Origin: Pseudomonas bohemica
Lineage (GTDB): Bacteria > Pseudomonadota > Gammaproteobacteria > Pseudomonadales > Pseudomonadaceae
Direction: 5' to 3'
DNA length: 64,000 nucleotides
Assembly (NCBI RefSeq): GCF_002934685.1
Contig: NZ_NKHL01000100.1
Span: 29,877 to 93,876 of the forward strand
The number at the start of each line of letters is the position of its first letter. The stretch's first letter is position 1. The notes under the pieces are model-generated. The model ran no database searches and was not told the origin of the DNA. It saw only the letters and a program-made list of their open reading frames with translations. The position numbers were made by a program, and so were the translations under genes. Positions 46,935 to 57,931 of this stretch are shown one piece after another.

Positions 46935-48017
46935 TTACTCACCCAGTGCCGCAAGTTGGTCTGCCTGATACTCGGCGAGCAACGGTTCTATCACTGCATC
47001 GACCCCGCCGGCCAAAACTTCATCCAGCGAATACAAGGTCAGGTTCACGCGATGATCCGTCACTCGCCCCTGTGGAAAATTGTACGTGCGGATACGTTCC
47101 GAACGATCGCCCGAACCCACCAGCAATTTACGCTCACTGGCGATCGCATTGGCGGCCGCAGCGGTTTGCTGGTCGTTGAGCTTGGCCGACAACCAGGCCA
47201 TGGCCCGGGCGCGGTTCTTGTGCTGGGAACGTTCTTCCTGACATTCGACGACGATACCGGTCGGCAAGTGCGTAATGCGGATCGCCGAGTCGGTCTTGTT
47301 CACGTGCTGCCCACCCGCACCAGAGGAGCGGTAGGTGTCGATGCGCAAGTCCGCCGGGTTGATTTCAATGGCTTGCTGCTCGTCAGGCTCTGGCAACACC
47401 GCGACGGTGCAGGCAGAGGTGTGGATCCGACCCTGGGACTCGGTCTCGGGAACACGCTGCACGCGATGCGCGCCGGACTCGAACTTCAGCTTTGCGTACA
47501 CATTCTCGCCTTCTACACGGGCGATGACTTCCTTGAAGCCGCCGTGTTCGCCTTCGTTCTCGGACAGGATCTCGACCCGCCAGCCGCGACGCTCAGCGTA
47601 ACGCGAGTACATGCGAAACAGGTCGCCGGAGAAGATCGCGGCTTCATCGCCACCGGTGCCGGCGCGGATTTCCAGAAACACGTTGCGACTGTCGTTGGGG
47701 TCCCTGGGCAGCAGCATCTTCTGCAGATCGCCTTCCAGCAGCACCAATTGATCCCTGGCTTCGCGCACTTCCTCGACTGCCATTTCGCGCATGTCGGGGT
47801 CGTTGTCCTTAAGCAGCGCCTGCGCGCCTTCGAGGTCACTCTGCACTTTCTGCAGTTGCTTGTACGCCTGGATCACGGGCTCGATTTCGGCGTACTCACG
47901 GGAGTAGGCGCGGAATTTGGTCTGGTCGGAAATGACTTCGGCATCGCCAAGCAGCGCGGTCAATTCCTCGAATCGATCGCTGAGCACGTCCAGCTTATTG
48001 AGCAGTGAAGCTTTCAT
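46935..48017 (-). CDS. prfA: Peptide chain release factor 1
   Basis: Recognises UAA and UAG stop codons and triggers peptide release on the ribosome. 360 residues, normal length. The GGQ loop is present in [20 protein letters not shown] near residue 236. Its start overlaps the end of hemA (ATGA). Confidence 0.97.
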   Translation of the reverse strand: MKASLLNKLDVLSDRFEELTALLGDAEVISDQTKFRAYSREYAEIEPVIQAYKQLQKVQSDLEGAQALLKDNDPDMREMAVEEVREARDQLVLLEGDLQKMLLPRDPNDSRNVFLEIRAGTGGDEAAIFSGDLFRMYSRYAERRGWRVEILSENEGEHGGFKEVIARVEGENVYAKLKFESGAHRVQRVPETESQGRIHTSACTVAVLPEPDEQQAIEINPADLRIDTYRSSGAGGQHVNKTDSAIRITHLPTGIVVECQEERSQHKNRARAMAWLSAKLNDQQTAAAANAIASERKLLVGSGDRSERIRTYNFPQGRVTDHRVNLTLYSLDEVLAGGVDAVIEPLLAEYQADQLAALGE

Positions 48018-49291
48018 TGCGGGGGTTTATCCGTGGAGCCCTCATTGAGGGCAAAGAGTTCCTGGGCCATGGCCAGCGCATCGACGCGGCCTTCGGCGGA
48101 CAGCTTTTTCAGTTGCACGCTTGGCGCATGCATTAATTTATTGGTCAGGCCGCGTGCCAGCGCCATTAATACATCTTCGGCGTTGCTGCCGTTGGCGAGC
48201 ATGCGTTGGGCCTTTTGCAGCTCTTCGTCGCGCAGACGTTCGCTTTGCTGACGATAGGCCCTGAGCACATCGACCGCCGCCAGTTCGCGCAGACGCGACA
48301 TGAAATCATCGACGCCGACACTCACCAGTTCCTCGGCGGCCTGGGCTGCGCCCTGACGACTCTTCAGGTTTTCGGCGACGACTTCGTGCAGATCGTCCAC
48401 GGTATACAGGTAAACGTCGTCAAGCTCGCCGACTTCCGGCTCGATGTCACGCGGGACGGCGATGTCCACCATGAAGATCGGTTTGTGCTTGCGCAGCTTG
48501 AGCGCGCTTTCCACCGCGCCCTTGCCGAGAATGGGCAACTGGCTGGCCGTGGAACTGATGACGATGTCGCTATTGACCAGTTCCGCCGGGATATCGGCCA
48601 GTAGCACCGCGTGGGCGCCGAACTCTTCGGCCAGGATGCTCGCGCGCTCCAGCGTCCGGTTGGCGACCACGATACGCTTGACCCCCAGGTCGTGCAGGTG
48701 CCGGGCGACCAGCGTGATGGTTTCCCCGGCACCGATCAGCAAGGCCTGACTGCGTTGCAGGTCGCTGAAGATCTGCTTGGCCAGGCTGACGGCGGCAAAG
48801 GCCACGGAAACCGGGTTTTCACCAATGGCGGTATCGGTGCGCACCAGTTTGGCCGCGCTGAAGGTCGCCTGAAACAACCGGCCAAGTAGCGGGCCGATGG
48901 TTCCGGCTTCGCGCGCCACGGCGTACGCCGATTTCATCTGACCGAGAATCTGCGGCTCACCCAGCACGAGGGAGTCCAGGCCCGAGGCCACGCGCATCAT
49001 GTGGCGCACGGCCGCGTCTTCCTCGTGCACATAGGCACTGGCGCGCAGTTCGTCGATGTTGAGGTGGTGATAATCGGCCAGCCAGCGCAGCACTACATCG
49101 GCGGTCAGCTGATCTTGCTCTATGTAAAGCTCGCTGCGATTGCAGGTCGACAGGATAGCTGCCTCGCGACTCTGGGTCAGGCGGCAAAGCTGCTGCAATG
49201 CTTCAACCAGCTGCTCAGGGGTAAATGCCACGCGCTCGCGGACATCCACTGATGCAGTCTTATGGTTGATACCCAGAGCAAGAAAGGCCAT
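48014..49291 (-). CDS. hemA: Glutamyl-tRNA reductase
   Basis: First committed step of haem synthesis: reduces glutamyl-tRNA to glutamate-1-semialdehyde with NADPH. 425 residues. The catalytic cysteine is in [15 protein letters not shown] near residue 50, the NADPH-binding region in [17 protein letters not shown] near 192, and the C-terminal dimerisation helix spans about 320-415. First gene of the hemA-prfA-prmC-moeB-murI run; divergent from the TPR gene. Confidence 0.97.
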   Translation of the reverse strand: MAFLALGINHKTASVDVRERVAFTPEQLVEALQQLCRLTQSREAAILSTCNRSELYIEQDQLTADVVLRWLADYHHLNIDELRASAYVHEEDAAVRHMMRVASGLDSLVLGEPQILGQMKSAYAVAREAGTIGPLLGRLFQATFSAAKLVRTDTAIGENPVSVAFAAVSLAKQIFSDLQRSQALLIGAGETITLVARHLHDLGVKRIVVANRTLERASILAEEFGAHAVLLADIPAELVNSDIVISSTASQLPILGKGAVESALKLRKHKPIFMVDIAVPRDIEPEVGELDDVYLYTVDDLHEVVAENLKSRQGAAQAAEELVSVGVDDFMSRLRELAAVDVLRAYRQQSERLRDEELQKAQRMLANGSNAEDVLMALARGLTNKLMHAPSVQLKKLSAEGRVDALAMAQELFALNEGSTDKPPQ

Positions 49292-49548
49292 TCAAGGTCG
49301 CTGATGGTGACGTGAAGCCGGCAATTGTCCTACTTCAATAGATTCAGAACAACCACCGCAATACATTCAGAACGTCCGGGACAGTCTATTGTCCCTATAG
49401 AGATCCGCTTTGCAGCCATGCACCTGCGACAAAATGTCCAAGCGCGGGCTGTAAACGGCGGGTCCGGGTTTTCAAGTGGGCTGTGGGTTTGCTCCCTGCC
49501 TTGTGTCATGATGCTTTCAAACCGCAGGTAAGCCGCCCTCTCTCTTAT

Positions 49549-51276
49549 ATGAATAAATCCTCCGCGTTGTTCCTTGCCCTTGTCGTTCTTGGTGGCTGTC
49601 AGTCTACGGCCCCCGTTTCCACGGAGCCTGCTGCTTCGACGGAAGAAACGACGCCCACGCCTGAAGCCAAGCCGCAGGTTTATGGTTCGTTCACCCAGGA
49701 AACGGTCGTCAGCCTACTGACCGCCGAACTCGCCGGGCAACGCAATCGTTTCGACATTGCGCTGGACAACTACGTGACCCAAGCGATCCAGACCCAGGAT
49801 CCGGGGATTTCCGAACGCGCCTACCGCATCGCCGAGTACCTGGGCGCCGATCAGGCTGCCCTGGACACCTCGTTGATCTGGGCCAGGAATGACCCGAGCA
49901 ACCTGGAAGCGCAACGCGCCGCAGCCATCCAACTGGCCCGCGCCGGACGCTATGACGACTCCATGCGCTATATGGAGAAGGTCCTGCAAGGTCAGGGCGA
50001 TACCCATTTCGACTTCCTGGCGCTGTCGGCGGCAGAAACCGACTCCAACACGCGCAAGGGCCTGCTCAATAGCTTCGATCGTCTGCTGGCCAAATACCCG
50101 AAAAACGGTCAACTGATTTTCGGCAAGGCGCTGTTGCTACAACAGGAAGGCGATAGCGCGGCCTCGCTCAAGCTGCTGGAAGATAATCCGCCGGGTGAAG
50201 GCGAAGTCGCTCCGATTCTGCTGCGCGCCCGTCTGCTGCAAAGCATGAACCGTGGCAAGGAAGCGATCCCGCTGCTGGAAAAAAGCATCAAGAAATACCC
50301 GGACGACAAACGCCTGCGCCTGACGTACGCACGCATGCTGGTTGAACAGAACCGCATGGAAGACGCGAAAGTGCAGTTCTCCAGCCTCGTTCAGCAGTAC
50401 CCGGACGACGACGAATTGCGCTATTCGCTGGCGCTGGTGTGCCTGGAAAACAAGGCATGGGATGAAGCGCAAGGCTATCTGGAGGATCTGGTCGCCCGTG
50501 GCAGCCACGTTGACTCGGCCCATGTGAACCTCGGTCGCATCTATGAAGAGCGCAACGACCCGCAAACCGCACTCAGCGAATATGCGCAGGTCGGGCCGGG
50601 CAGCGACTATCTGCCGGCGCAACTGCGTCAGGCCGACATTCTGATGAGCAACGGCAACACCGCCGAGGCCTCGAAACGTCTGGCCCAGGCCCGAGCCGAC
50701 CAGCCGGATTACATCATCCAGCTGTACCTGATCGAAGCCGAAACCCTGGCCAACAACAACCAGAGCGACCGCGGCTGGCAAGTGCTGACTCAGGCGCTCA
50801 AGCAGTACCCGGACGATCTCAATCTGCTCTACACCCGCGCGATGCTGGCCGAGAAACGCAACGACCTGAAGCAGATGGAGGCTGATCTGCGGGCGATCCT
50901 CAAGCGTGAGCCGGACAACGCCATGGCCCTGAACGCTTTGGGTTACACCCTGTCCGATCGCACCACGCGCTACGCCGAAGCCAAGGAACTGATCGAACGC
51001 GCCCATCAGCTGAACCCGGACGATCCGGCCGTGCTCGACAGCCTGGGTTGGGTCAACTATCGCCTGGGCAATCTCGACGAAGCCGAGCGCCTGCTGCGTG
51101 AAGCCCTGGAGCGCTACCCCGACCACGAAGTTGCCGCGCATCTGGGCGAAGTGCTCTGGGCCAAGGGCGAACAGCGCGAAGCCCGTAAAGTGTGGGGCAA
51201 GGCCCTCGAACAACAACCTGACAGCCCGGTCCTGCGCAGCACCCTCAAACGCCTGACCGGCTCCGAGACTCTTTGA
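49549..51276 (+). CDS. Tetratricopeptide-repeat lipoprotein
   Basis: 575-residue lipoprotein with lipobox LVVLGGC (Cys17) and about a dozen TPR units between residues 90 and 560, such as AESARAR-type helices (examples near PDDKRLRLTYARMLVEQ and PDDPAVLDSLGWVNYRLG). The homologue in P. aeruginosa (PA4667) lies beside lolB too. Probably a periplasmic scaffold; no specific partner can be read. The ATG at 49549 gives a normal signal peptide; an upstream start does not. Confidence 0.9.
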   Translation: MNKSSALFLALVVLGGCQSTAPVSTEPAASTEETTPTPEAKPQVYGSFTQETVVSLLTAELAGQRNRFDIALDNYVTQAIQTQDPGISERAYRIAEYLGADQAALDTSLIWARNDPSNLEAQRAAAIQLARAGRYDDSMRYMEKVLQGQGDTHFDFLALSAAETDSNTRKGLLNSFDRLLAKYPKNGQLIFGKALLLQQEGDSAASLKLLEDNPPGEGEVAPILLRARLLQSMNRGKEAIPLLEKSIKKYPDDKRLRLTYARMLVEQNRMEDAKVQFSSLVQQYPDDDELRYSLALVCLENKAWDEAQGYLEDLVARGSHVDSAHVNLGRIYEERNDPQTALSEYAQVGPGSDYLPAQLRQADILMSNGNTAEASKRLAQARADQPDYIIQLYLIEAETLANNNQSDRGWQVLTQALKQYPDDLNLLYTRAMLAEKRNDLKQMEADLRAILKREPDNAMALNALGYTLSDRTTRYAEAKELIERAHQLNPDDPAVLDSLGWVNYRLGNLDEAERLLREALERYPDHEVAAHLGEVLWAKGEQREARKVWGKALEQQPDSPVLRSTLKRLTGSETL

Positions 51277-51279
51277 TTT

Positions 51280-51897
51280 ATGCTATTGCGCCACGTACTT
51301 GCATTCAGTCTGATTGCCCTGCTCGCCGGTTGCGCCGGTATCACTTCCGATGAAGCGGTGCAGGGCAAGGGCGACGCCAATAAATGGCAGGCCAACAAGT
51401 TACAGCTCACCAGCCTCGACGGCTGGGAAATCAACGGCAAGGTTGGCATTCGCGCCCCCAAAGACTCCGGCAGCGGCACGCTGTACTGGTTGCAACGTCA
51501 GGACTACTACGACATTCGCCTCTCGGGCCCGCTGGGTCGCGGCGCCGCACGCCTGACCGGTCGGCCTGGCGCGGTCTCGCTGGAAGTGGCCAATCAGGGC
51601 CGCTACGATGCGCCGGATCCGGAAACCCTGCTCAAGGATCAATTGGGCTGGAAACTGCCTGTTTCGCATCTGGTCTGGTGGGTCCGCGGCCTGCCCGCCC
51701 CCGACAGCAAAAGCAGCCTGACCCTGGACGGCGATAGTCGCTTGTCCAATCTGGAGCAGGACGGCTGGCAGATCGAATACCTGAGTTACAGCGAACAAAA
51801 CGGCTACTGGCTGCCTGAGCGGATGAAACTGCACGGTCAGGATCTGGACGTCACGTTGGTCGTCAAGGACTGGCAACCGCGCAAACTGGGGCAATGA
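51280..51897 (+). CDS. lolB: Outer membrane lipoprotein receptor LolB
   Basis: Accepts lipoproteins from LolA and inserts them in the outer membrane. 205 residues, itself a lipoprotein with lipobox LLAGC (Cys18). The body has the LolA/LolB half-barrel features [20 protein letters not shown] and [13 protein letters not shown]. It starts three bases after the TPR gene and its TGA overlaps the start region of ispE. Confidence 0.93.
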   Translation: MLLRHVLAFSLIALLAGCAGITSDEAVQGKGDANKWQANKLQLTSLDGWEINGKVGIRAPKDSGSGTLYWLQRQDYYDIRLSGPLGRGAARLTGRPGAVSLEVANQGRYDAPDPETLLKDQLGWKLPVSHLVWWVRGLPAPDSKSSLTLDGDSRLSNLEQDGWQIEYLSYSEQNGYWLPERMKLHGQDLDVTLVVKDWQPRKLGQ

Positions 51898-51899
51898 TC

Positions 51900-52751
51900 A
51901 TGTCCCAGCCACTGCTGACCCTGCCTGCGCCTGCCAAGCTGAACCTGATGCTGCACATTCTCGGCCGGCGAGCTGACGGCTATCACGAGCTGCAGACCCT
52001 TTTTCAGTTTCTCGATTACGGCGATGAACTCAGCTTCGCTCTGCGCGAGGACGGTGACGTTCGCCTGCAGACGGAAATCCCTGACGTTCCCCACGACAGC
52101 AACCTGATCGTCAAAGCCGCGCGCGCACTCAAGGAACAGTCCGGTTCGCCGCTGGGTGTCGACATCTGGTTGAAGAAAGTGCTGCCCATGGGTGGCGGCA
52201 TTGGCGGCGGAAGTTCGGATGCGGCCACCACGTTGTTGGGTCTCAATCATCTCTGGCAACTGGGCTGGGATGAAGATCGTCTTGCGGCGCTGGGGCTCAA
52301 GCTCGGGGCTGACGTGCCGGTTTTCGTGCGCGGACACGCCGCATTTGCTGAGGGTGTCGGCGAAATCCTCACGCCTGTAACTCCCGAAGAACCATGGTAT
52401 GTCGTGCTTGTGCCGCAAGTATCTGTAAGTACAGCAGAAATTTTTTCAGATCAGCTGTTGACACGTGACACGCCGCCCATTAAAGTGCGCCCCGTTCCCA
52501 AGGGAAACAGTCGAAATGACTGCTTACCGGTTGTAGCAAGGCGTTATCCAGATGTTCGTAACGCATTGAATTTGTTAGGTAAATTTACCGAAGCAAAATT
52601 AACCGGAACTGGAAGTTGTGTGTTTGGGGCCTTCCCAAACAAAGCTGAAGCTGATAAAGTCTCGGCCCTTCTTACAGAGACCCTTACAGGGTTTGTGGCG
52701 AAAGGAAGCAACATTTCGATGTTGCACCGTAAGTTACAAACACTGCTCTAA
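51900..52751 (+). CDS. ispE: 4-diphosphocytidyl-2-C-methyl-D-erythritol kinase
   Basis: GHMP kinase of the non-mevalonate isoprenoid pathway. 283 residues. Start motif [20 protein letters not shown] and the ATP-binding [18 protein letters not shown] near residue 94 are present, with the GTGSCVFG loop near 235. The ATG at 51900 is chosen because GGGG lies eight bases upstream; an ATG at 51894 is only two bases from it. From about 52380 on, the base use changes to AT-rich codons (GTA, TTA, AGT, AAT), unlike the first half and unlike neighbours. A tRNA-type promoter lies within this stretch. Confidence 0.94.
   Translation: MSQPLLTLPAPAKLNLMLHILGRRADGYHELQTLFQFLDYGDELSFALREDGDVRLQTEIPDVPHDSNLIVKAARALKEQSGSPLGVDIWLKKVLPMGGGIGGGSSDAATTLLGLNHLWQLGWDEDRLAALGLKLGADVPVFVRGHAAFAEGVGEILTPVTPEEPWYVVLVPQVSVSTAEIFSDQLLTRDTPPIKVRPVPKGNSRNDCLPVVARRYPDVRNALNLLGKFTEAKLTGTGSCVFGAFPNKAEADKVSALLTETLTGFVAKGSNISMLHRKLQTLL
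52458..52486 (+). promoter_or_regulatory. Promoter inside ispE for tRNA-Gln and prs
   Basis: TTGACA-N17-TAAAGT followed directly by the GC-rich discriminator GCGCCCC, the type seen at growth-rate-controlled stable-RNA promoters. It lies 301 bases upstream of the tRNA within the ispE coding region. Confidence 0.65.
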
Positions 52752-52786
52752 GAGAACCGAGTGTCAGGCACTCGTGCAACAGATAC

Positions 52787-52861
52787 AGGGGCGTCGCCAA
52801 GCGGTAAGGCAGCAGGTTTTGATCCTGCCATGCGTTGGTTCGAATCCAGCCGCCCCTGCCA
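52787..52861 (+). tRNA. tRNA-Gln (anticodon UUG)
   Basis: 75-base cloverleaf including an encoded CCA. The acceptor stem pairs AGGGGCG with CGCCCCT, the anticodon loop reads TTTTGAT (anticodon TTG), and the T arm contains GGTTCGAATCC. It lies between ispE and prs, as in other Pseudomonas. Confidence 0.95.
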
Positions 52862-52908
52862 TTTTCCTATAGTCATCCAGGCATACCCTAAGCCTCCAGG
52901 TACTGCGC

Positions 52909-53850
52909 GTGTCCAAGATGATGGTCTTTACGGGGAACGCCAACCCCGATCTGGCTCGGCGTGTCGTACGTCAGCTGCATATTCCTCTCGGTGACATCTC
53001 TGTCGGCAAGTTCTCCGACGGCGAAATTACCGCTGAGATCAATGAAAACGTTCGCGGTAAAGACGTCTTCATTATTCAGCCGACCTGCGCTCCGACCAAC
53101 GATAACCTGATGGAACTCGTCGTGATGGCTGATGCCTTCCGCCGTTCCTCGGCCACTCGTATCACCGCTGTTATCCCTTACTTTGGTTACGCCCGTCAGG
53201 ATCGCCGTCCGCGCTCCGCACGTGTGGCTATCAGCGCCAAAGTGGTTGCGGACATGCTCACTGTTGTCGGTATCGACCGTGTGCTGACCGTTGACCTGCA
53301 CGCTGACCAGATTCAGGGCTTCTTCGATATTCCGGTAGATAACATCTACGGCTCCCCGGTTCTGGTGGATGACATCGAAGACCAACGTTTCGAAAACCTG
53401 ATGATCGTTTCCCCGGATATCGGCGGTGTCGTGCGCGCACGTGCCGTTGCCAAATCCCTGGGCGTGGATCTCGGAATCATCGACAAACGCCGCGAGAAGG
53501 CCAATCACTCCGAAGTGATGCACATCATCGGCGACGTCGAAGGCCGTACCTGTATTCTCGTCGATGACATGGTCGATACCGCCGGCACTCTGTGCCACGC
53601 GGCCAAGGCCTTGAAAGAACATGGTGCCGCCAAGGTCTTCGCCTACTGCACACACCCTGTGCTGTCGGGCCGTGCGATCGAGAACATCGAAAATTCCGTG
53701 CTGGACGAATTGGTGGTCACTAACACCATCCCGTTGTCCGCTGCAGCACAAGCCTGTGACCGTATCCGTCAACTGGATATCGCACCGGTAGTCGCTGAAG
53801 CGATGCGTCGCATCAGCAACGAAGAATCGATCAGCGCGATGTTCCGTTAA
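52909..53850 (+). CDS. prs: Ribose-phosphate pyrophosphokinase
   Basis: Makes PRPP from ribose-5-phosphate and ATP, the precursor used by upp and hpt in this window and by nucleotide, His and Trp synthesis. 313 residues. GTG start at 52909 gives [18 protein letters not shown], the family start. PRPP synthetase signature [18 protein letters not shown] near residue 128 and the PRPP-binding [14 protein letters not shown] near 218 are present. It is followed by a very strong terminator. Confidence 0.97.
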   Translation: MSKMMVFTGNANPDLARRVVRQLHIPLGDISVGKFSDGEITAEINENVRGKDVFIIQPTCAPTNDNLMELVVMADAFRRSSATRITAVIPYFGYARQDRRPRSARVAISAKVVADMLTVVGIDRVLTVDLHADQIQGFFDIPVDNIYGSPVLVDDIEDQRFENLMIVSPDIGGVVRARAVAKSLGVDLGIIDKRREKANHSEVMHIIGDVEGRTCILVDDMVDTAGTLCHAAKALKEHGAAKVFAYCTHPVLSGRAIENIENSVLDELVVTNTIPLSAAAQACDRIRQLDIAPVVAEAMRRISNEESISAMFR

Positions 53851-53887
53851 GGGCCCTGCCCTCTCGAATCATCCGTTGACGAAAAGC

Positions 53888-53926
53888 GCCCCGCCCCAAC
53901 AATCACTGTTGGGGCGGGGCTTTTTT
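53888..53926 (+). terminator. Strong terminator after prs
   Basis: 13-bp perfect stem, GCCCCGCCCCAAC with GTTGGGGCGGGGC, loop of seven bases, followed by T6. Confidence 0.95.
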
Positions 53927-53989
53927 GCCCATACCGTGTTGGCGCTGGTCGCAAACGTCACTCGGGAATGGCTATTTTGGAGATACAAC

Positions 53990-54592
53990 ATGAACGATTT
54001 TACTCTGAACGCCCAAGCGCGTACTGACCTGGGGAAAGGTGCGAGCCGCCGCCTGCGTCACGCGAAGCAAGTTCCGGCCGTTGTCTACGGTGGTAACAAA
54101 GACGCTGCTTCGATCACCATCGAAGCCAAGGAAATGGCCAAACTGTTCGAAAACGAAGCTGCATTCAGCCACGTTATCGAACTGAACGTTGATGGCGCCA
54201 AGCAGAACGTGATCGTTAAAGCGATGCAACGTCACCCTGCCAAGCAGTTCATCATGCACGCCGACTTCATCCGCGTTATTGCGGGCCAGAAGCTGACTGC
54301 AACCGTTCCTGTGCACTTCATCAACGAAGAAGCTCCGGTCAAGAAAGGCGGCGAGATCTCGCACACTACCACTGAGCTGGAAGTGACCTGCCTGCCTAAA
54401 GACCTGCCTGAGTTCATCGAAGTTGACCTGGGTGCGCTGGAAGTTGGCGACAACATTCACCTGTCCGACCTGAAAGCACCGAAAGGTGTTGAGTTCGTTG
54501 CTCTGGCGCACGGTACCGACCTGGCTATCGCCAACGTCCACGCTCCACGCATCGTTCCAACTGAAGAAGGTGAAGAAGGCGCAGCCGAGTAA
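53990..54592 (+). CDS. rplY: 50S ribosomal protein L25 (Ctc type)
   Basis: 5S rRNA-binding ribosomal protein with the long CTC/TL5 form: N-terminal L25 domain (residues 1-90) and a C-terminal TL5 domain (about 95-190). 200 residues beginning [20 protein letters not shown] at 53990, with GGAG seven bases upstream. An upstream in-frame start would run through the prs terminator and is rejected. Leads into pth and ychF. Confidence 0.96.
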   Translation: MNDFTLNAQARTDLGKGASRRLRHAKQVPAVVYGGNKDAASITIEAKEMAKLFENEAAFSHVIELNVDGAKQNVIVKAMQRHPAKQFIMHADFIRVIAGQKLTATVPVHFINEEAPVKKGGEISHTTTELEVTCLPKDLPEFIEVDLGALEVGDNIHLSDLKAPKGVEFVALAHGTDLAIANVHAPRIVPTEEGEEGAAE

Positions 54593-54668
54593 TTCATTAC
54601 TCGCACGCCGGTTGAACCCGTGATGGTGCTTTGCGCCATCACACTCGACCCAAGGAAGAGCCCCTGAC

Positions 54669-55253
54669 GTGACCGCCATCCAACTGATCGTCGGCCTGGG
54701 AAATCCAGGCCCCGAATACGAACAGACCCGGCATAACGCAGGGGCTCTTTTCGTTGAGCGTATTGCCAGCGCCCAGCGCGTCAATCTGACCGCTGACCGC
54801 AAGTATTTCGGCCTGACGGCTAAATTCAGTCATCAGGGCCAAGACGTTCGTCTGTTGATTCCCACCACCTACATGAACCGTAGCGGCCAGTCCGTCGCGG
54901 CGTTGGCGGGTTTCTTCCGGATTCCTCCGCAGGCCATTCTGGTGGCCCACGACGAACTCGACCTGCCTCCGGGCGTCGCCAAACTGAAACTGGGTGGCGG
55001 GCACGGCGGGCATAACGGTCTGCGCGACATCATCGCGCAGCTCGGCAACCAGAACGGCTTTCATCGCCTGCGGCTCGGCATCGGCCATCCCGGCGATGCC
55101 AGCCTGGTCTCCAATTTTGTCCTGGGTCGTGCGCCGCGCGCCGAACAGGAAAAACTGGAAGCCAGTATCGACTTTGCCCTCGGCGTGCTGCCGGATGTCC
55201 TCGCAGGCGACTTCGCCAAGGCGATGCGCGTCCTGCACAGCCAGAAGGCCTGA
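54669..55253 (+). CDS. pth: Peptidyl-tRNA hydrolase
   Basis: Recycles peptidyl-tRNAs dropped from the ribosome. 194 residues. GTG start at 54669 with AGGAAGAG upstream. Active-site motif [19 protein letters not shown] (Asn and His) at residues 5-23 and [11 protein letters not shown] near 93 are present. It lies between rplY and ychF. Confidence 0.96.
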   Translation: MTAIQLIVGLGNPGPEYEQTRHNAGALFVERIASAQRVNLTADRKYFGLTAKFSHQGQDVRLLIPTTYMNRSGQSVAALAGFFRIPPQAILVAHDELDLPPGVAKLKLGGGHGGHNGLRDIIAQLGNQNGFHRLRLGIGHPGDASLVSNFVLGRAPRAEQEKLEASIDFALGVLPDVLAGDFAKAMRVLHSQKA

Positions 55254-55274
55254 CATCACTCGAGGGGAAACACC

Positions 55275-56375
55275 ATGGGATTCAACTGCGGCATCGTCGG
55301 CCTGCCCAACGTCGGCAAGTCCACCCTGTTCAACGCCCTGACCAAATCCGGTATTGCGGCGGAGAACTTTCCCTTCTGCACCATCGAACCGAACAGCGGC
55401 ATCGTGGCCATGCCCGACCCACGCCTGCAGGCGCTGGCCGACATCGTCAATCCGAAACGCATCCTGCCGACCACGATGGAATTCGTCGACATCGCAGGTC
55501 TGGTCGCGGGCGCCTCGAAAGGTGAAGGCCTGGGCAACAAGTTCCTGGCCAACATCCGCGAAACCGATGCCATCGCCCACGTGGTCCGCTGCTTCGAAGA
55601 CGAGAACGTGATTCACGTTTCCAACAGCGTCGACCCGAAACGCGACATCGAGATCATCGACCTGGAACTGATCTTCGCCGACCTCGACAGCTGCGAAAAA
55701 CAGCTGCAGAAAGTCGCGCGCAACGCCAAGGGCGGCGACAAGGACGCGGTGGTCCAGAAAGGCCTGCTGGAAAAACTCATCGCGCACTTTACCGAAGGCA
55801 AGCCAGCGCGCAGCCTGATGAAGAACATGGGCGCCGATGAGAAGGCTGTGATCAAGGGCTTCCACCTGCTGACCACCAAGCCAGTCATGTACATCGCCAA
55901 CGTTGCCGAAGACGGTTTCGAGAACAACCCGCACCTGGACGTGGTTCGCGCCATCGCCGAAGAAGAAGGCGCCATGCTGGTACCGGTCTGCAACAAGATC
56001 GAAGCCGAGATTGCCGAACTCGACGACGGCGAAGAGAAAGACATGTTCCTCGAAGCCCTGGGCCTCGATGAGCCTGGGCTGAACCGCGTGATCCGCGCCG
56101 GCTACGAAATGCTGCATCTGCAGACCTACTTCACCGCTGGTGTCGAAGAAGTCCGCGCCTGGACCGTCCGCGTCGGTGCAACCGCACCACAAGCCGCTGG
56201 CGTAATCCACACCGACTTCGAAAAAGGCTTCATCCGCGCCGAATGCATCGCCTACAACGACTTCATCCAGTACAAGGGCGAGGCCGGTGCCAAGGAAGCA
56301 GGCAAATGGCGTCTGGAAGGCAAGGACTACATCGTCAAGGACGGTGATGTGTTGCATTTCCGCTTCAACGTCTAG
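55275..56375 (+). CDS. ychF: Redox-regulated ATPase YchF
   Basis: Obg-related ATPase of 366 residues. P-loop [14 protein letters not shown] at residues 8-21, the ATP-specific CNKIEAE in place of the GTPase NKxD motif near 238, a coiled-coil insert (about 130-200) and the C-terminal TGS-like domain (about 280-366). Known to bind ribosomes and link to oxidative stress. Ends at a bidirectional terminator. Confidence 0.97.
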   Translation: MGFNCGIVGLPNVGKSTLFNALTKSGIAAENFPFCTIEPNSGIVAMPDPRLQALADIVNPKRILPTTMEFVDIAGLVAGASKGEGLGNKFLANIRETDAIAHVVRCFEDENVIHVSNSVDPKRDIEIIDLELIFADLDSCEKQLQKVARNAKGGDKDAVVQKGLLEKLIAHFTEGKPARSLMKNMGADEKAVIKGFHLLTTKPVMYIANVAEDGFENNPHLDVVRAIAEEEGAMLVPVCNKIEAEIAELDDGEEKDMFLEALGLDEPGLNRVIRAGYEMLHLQTYFTAGVEEVRAWTVRVGATAPQAAGVIHTDFEKGFIRAECIAYNDFIQYKGEAGAKEAGKWRLEGKDYIVKDGDVLHFRFNV

Positions 56376-56407
56376 AGCGCTGCTCACCAGCCAGACATCG
56401 GCGCCGA

Positions 56408-56432
56408 AAGCCCCCATCAGGGGGCTTTTTTA
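56408..56432. terminator. Terminator shared by ychF and the GST gene
   Basis: AAGCCCCC-ATCA-GGGGGCTT stem followed by T run on the plus strand; lies between two convergent genes. Confidence 0.9.
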
Positions 56433-56457
56433 TTGAGCCGCGTTTTAAGGCCCTGAC

Positions 56458-57162
56458 TCAATTTCCCTTCGGATAATTCGACGGAAACAGCGCACGCCTG
56501 GCCTCTTCATCCAGGTCTTTCTTGAACGCCAGTTCCTTGCCCACATCCCGCGCTCTCGCAGCAGCCGGACGGGCGTCGATGCGTTGAAACCAGCGTTTGA
56601 GATTGGGGAAGTCAGCCAGCGCATCTTCTGCGCCCTTCATCACACGGGGCGCGCGGATGAGCCAACCCCAGGTGGACATGTCGGCGAGGGTGTACTCGTC
56701 GCCGACGATGTATTCACGGCCGGCCAGATGCGTGTCGAGAACCTCATAGTGGCGCTCGATCTCACGGCGGTAACGATTTACGGCGTAATCATTGCCCTCC
56801 GGCGCCGCGTACTGGAAATGCACGGCCTGCCCGGAAAACGGCCCCAGCCCTGACGCGATGAAGAACAACCAGGAAAGCAGCTCCGGCCTGTCCTCAGGTT
56901 TTCCCAGGAACTGCCCGGTCTTCTCGCCCAGGTACAGCAGGATCGCGCTGGAATCGAACACTCGCACTTCCTTGCCGCCCGGCCCTTCGGGGTCGATGAT
57001 CGCCGGCACCTTGCCGTTGGGGTTCACGGCGCGGAATTCAGGCCGATGCTGCTCGCCCTTGCTGGTGTCTATGGGCACCAGTTCGTAGGCCAGCCCTGAC
57101 TCTTCAAGGAACAGCGCGACCTTGGCAGGATTGGGGGTCGGATGGAAATAAAAACGGATCAT
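56458..57162 (-). CDS. Glutathione S-transferase family protein (YfcG-like)
   Basis: Cytoplasmic thiol-transferase family protein of 234 residues: thioredoxin-like N-domain (FYFHPTPNPAKVALFLEESG, FDSSAILLYLGEKTGQF) and helical C-domain. The start at 57162 is preferred since AGAG lies nine bases upstream; the ATG at 57171 is too close to it. Divergent from a TetR gene, with a palindrome between them. Similar in length and plan to the GST-like gene at 57.9 kb, with which it probably shares regulation. Substrate unknown. Confidence 0.9.
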   Translation of the reverse strand: MIRFYFHPTPNPAKVALFLEESGLAYELVPIDTSKGEQHRPEFRAVNPNGKVPAIIDPEGPGGKEVRVFDSSAILLYLGEKTGQFLGKPEDRPELLSWLFFIASGLGPFSGQAVHFQYAAPEGNDYAVNRYRREIERHYEVLDTHLAGREYIVGDEYTLADMSTWGWLIRAPRVMKGAEDALADFPNLKRWFQRIDARPAAARARDVGKELAFKKDLDEEARRALFPSNYPKGN

Positions 57163-57213
57163 GGCGTTCATCTCTTGTGGACGTGGGTCGAGAAAGAAAA
57201 CGGTCTTGCGTTT

Positions 57214-57229
57214 TAGAACGATTGTTTTA
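57214..57229. promoter_or_regulatory. Palindrome between GST and TetR genes, likely TetR operator
   Basis: TAGAACGATTGTTTTA, palindromic at six of eight pairs. It lies centrally in the 127-base space between the divergent genes, the usual position of a TetR-family operator that represses both sides. Confidence 0.5.
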
Positions 57230-57289
57230 GATTAGGCGAACTGTGGAGCAGCGCGCAACGCCTGCGTGTGCACCAAAAGGAAATCAGCA

Positions 57290-57931
57290 ATGGCAAGGCC
57301 AAGAGAATTCGACGAACAAATCGTGCTCGATGCCGCGATTCAGTGCTTCTGGGGCAAGGGCTTCGAGGCAACATCAATGCGCGATCTGATCGACTGCATG
57401 GGGATCACCGGCGCCAGCGTCTACAACGCGTTCGGCGATAAGCGCGCGTTGTATCGCCGGGCGCTGGAGCACTACCTCGAACGCAGCTTCGGCGAGCGCG
57501 TCATCCGGCTTGAAAGCACCCTCGCACCACGCCAGGCGATCGAGATGTTTTTCGTGGAGGTCATCGATCGGTCGATGAATGACTCACTGCATCGCGGCTG
57601 CCTGATGGTGAACTCGGCCCTGGAAGCCGTGCCCGATGCCCCTGATGCGCAGGCGATCATCGATGACTTCCTGACCCGCGCAGAAGGTTTTTTCCACCGC
57701 TGCGTGCAGGCTGGTCAGAACGACGGCAGCATTTCCCGCGCCCAGCCCGCCGCTGACCTCGGCCGCCTGTTGCTCGGCGTGTTGCTGGGTATTCGCGTTC
57801 TGGCACGCGCCAAGCCTCAACGCTCGTTGCTGGAAAGCGTCGTCAGGCCGGTCATGGCTCTGCTTGATGCGGACGATTCCGGCAGCACGGCCGCCCCCAT
57901 TCCTACTCCTCTGACGGAGGCACACCGATGA
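57290..57931 (+). CDS. TetR-family regulator
   Basis: Repressor of 213 residues. N-terminal helix-turn-helix includes AIQCFWGKGFEATSMRDLI and ITGASVYNAFGDKRALYRRA (residues 10-55). The C-terminal ligand domain is about 80-190. AAAAGGA lies before the ATG at 57290. Its end overlaps the downstream GST gene by four bases, so it is co-transcribed with it, and it diverges from another GST gene. Ligand unknown; an electrophile is plausible by context. Confidence 0.9.
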   Translation: MARPREFDEQIVLDAAIQCFWGKGFEATSMRDLIDCMGITGASVYNAFGDKRALYRRALEHYLERSFGERVIRLESTLAPRQAIEMFFVEVIDRSMNDSLHRGCLMVNSALEAVPDAPDAQAIIDDFLTRAEGFFHRCVQAGQNDGSISRAQPAADLGRLLLGVLLGIRVLARAKPQRSLLESVVRPVMALLDADDSGSTAAPIPTPLTEAHR

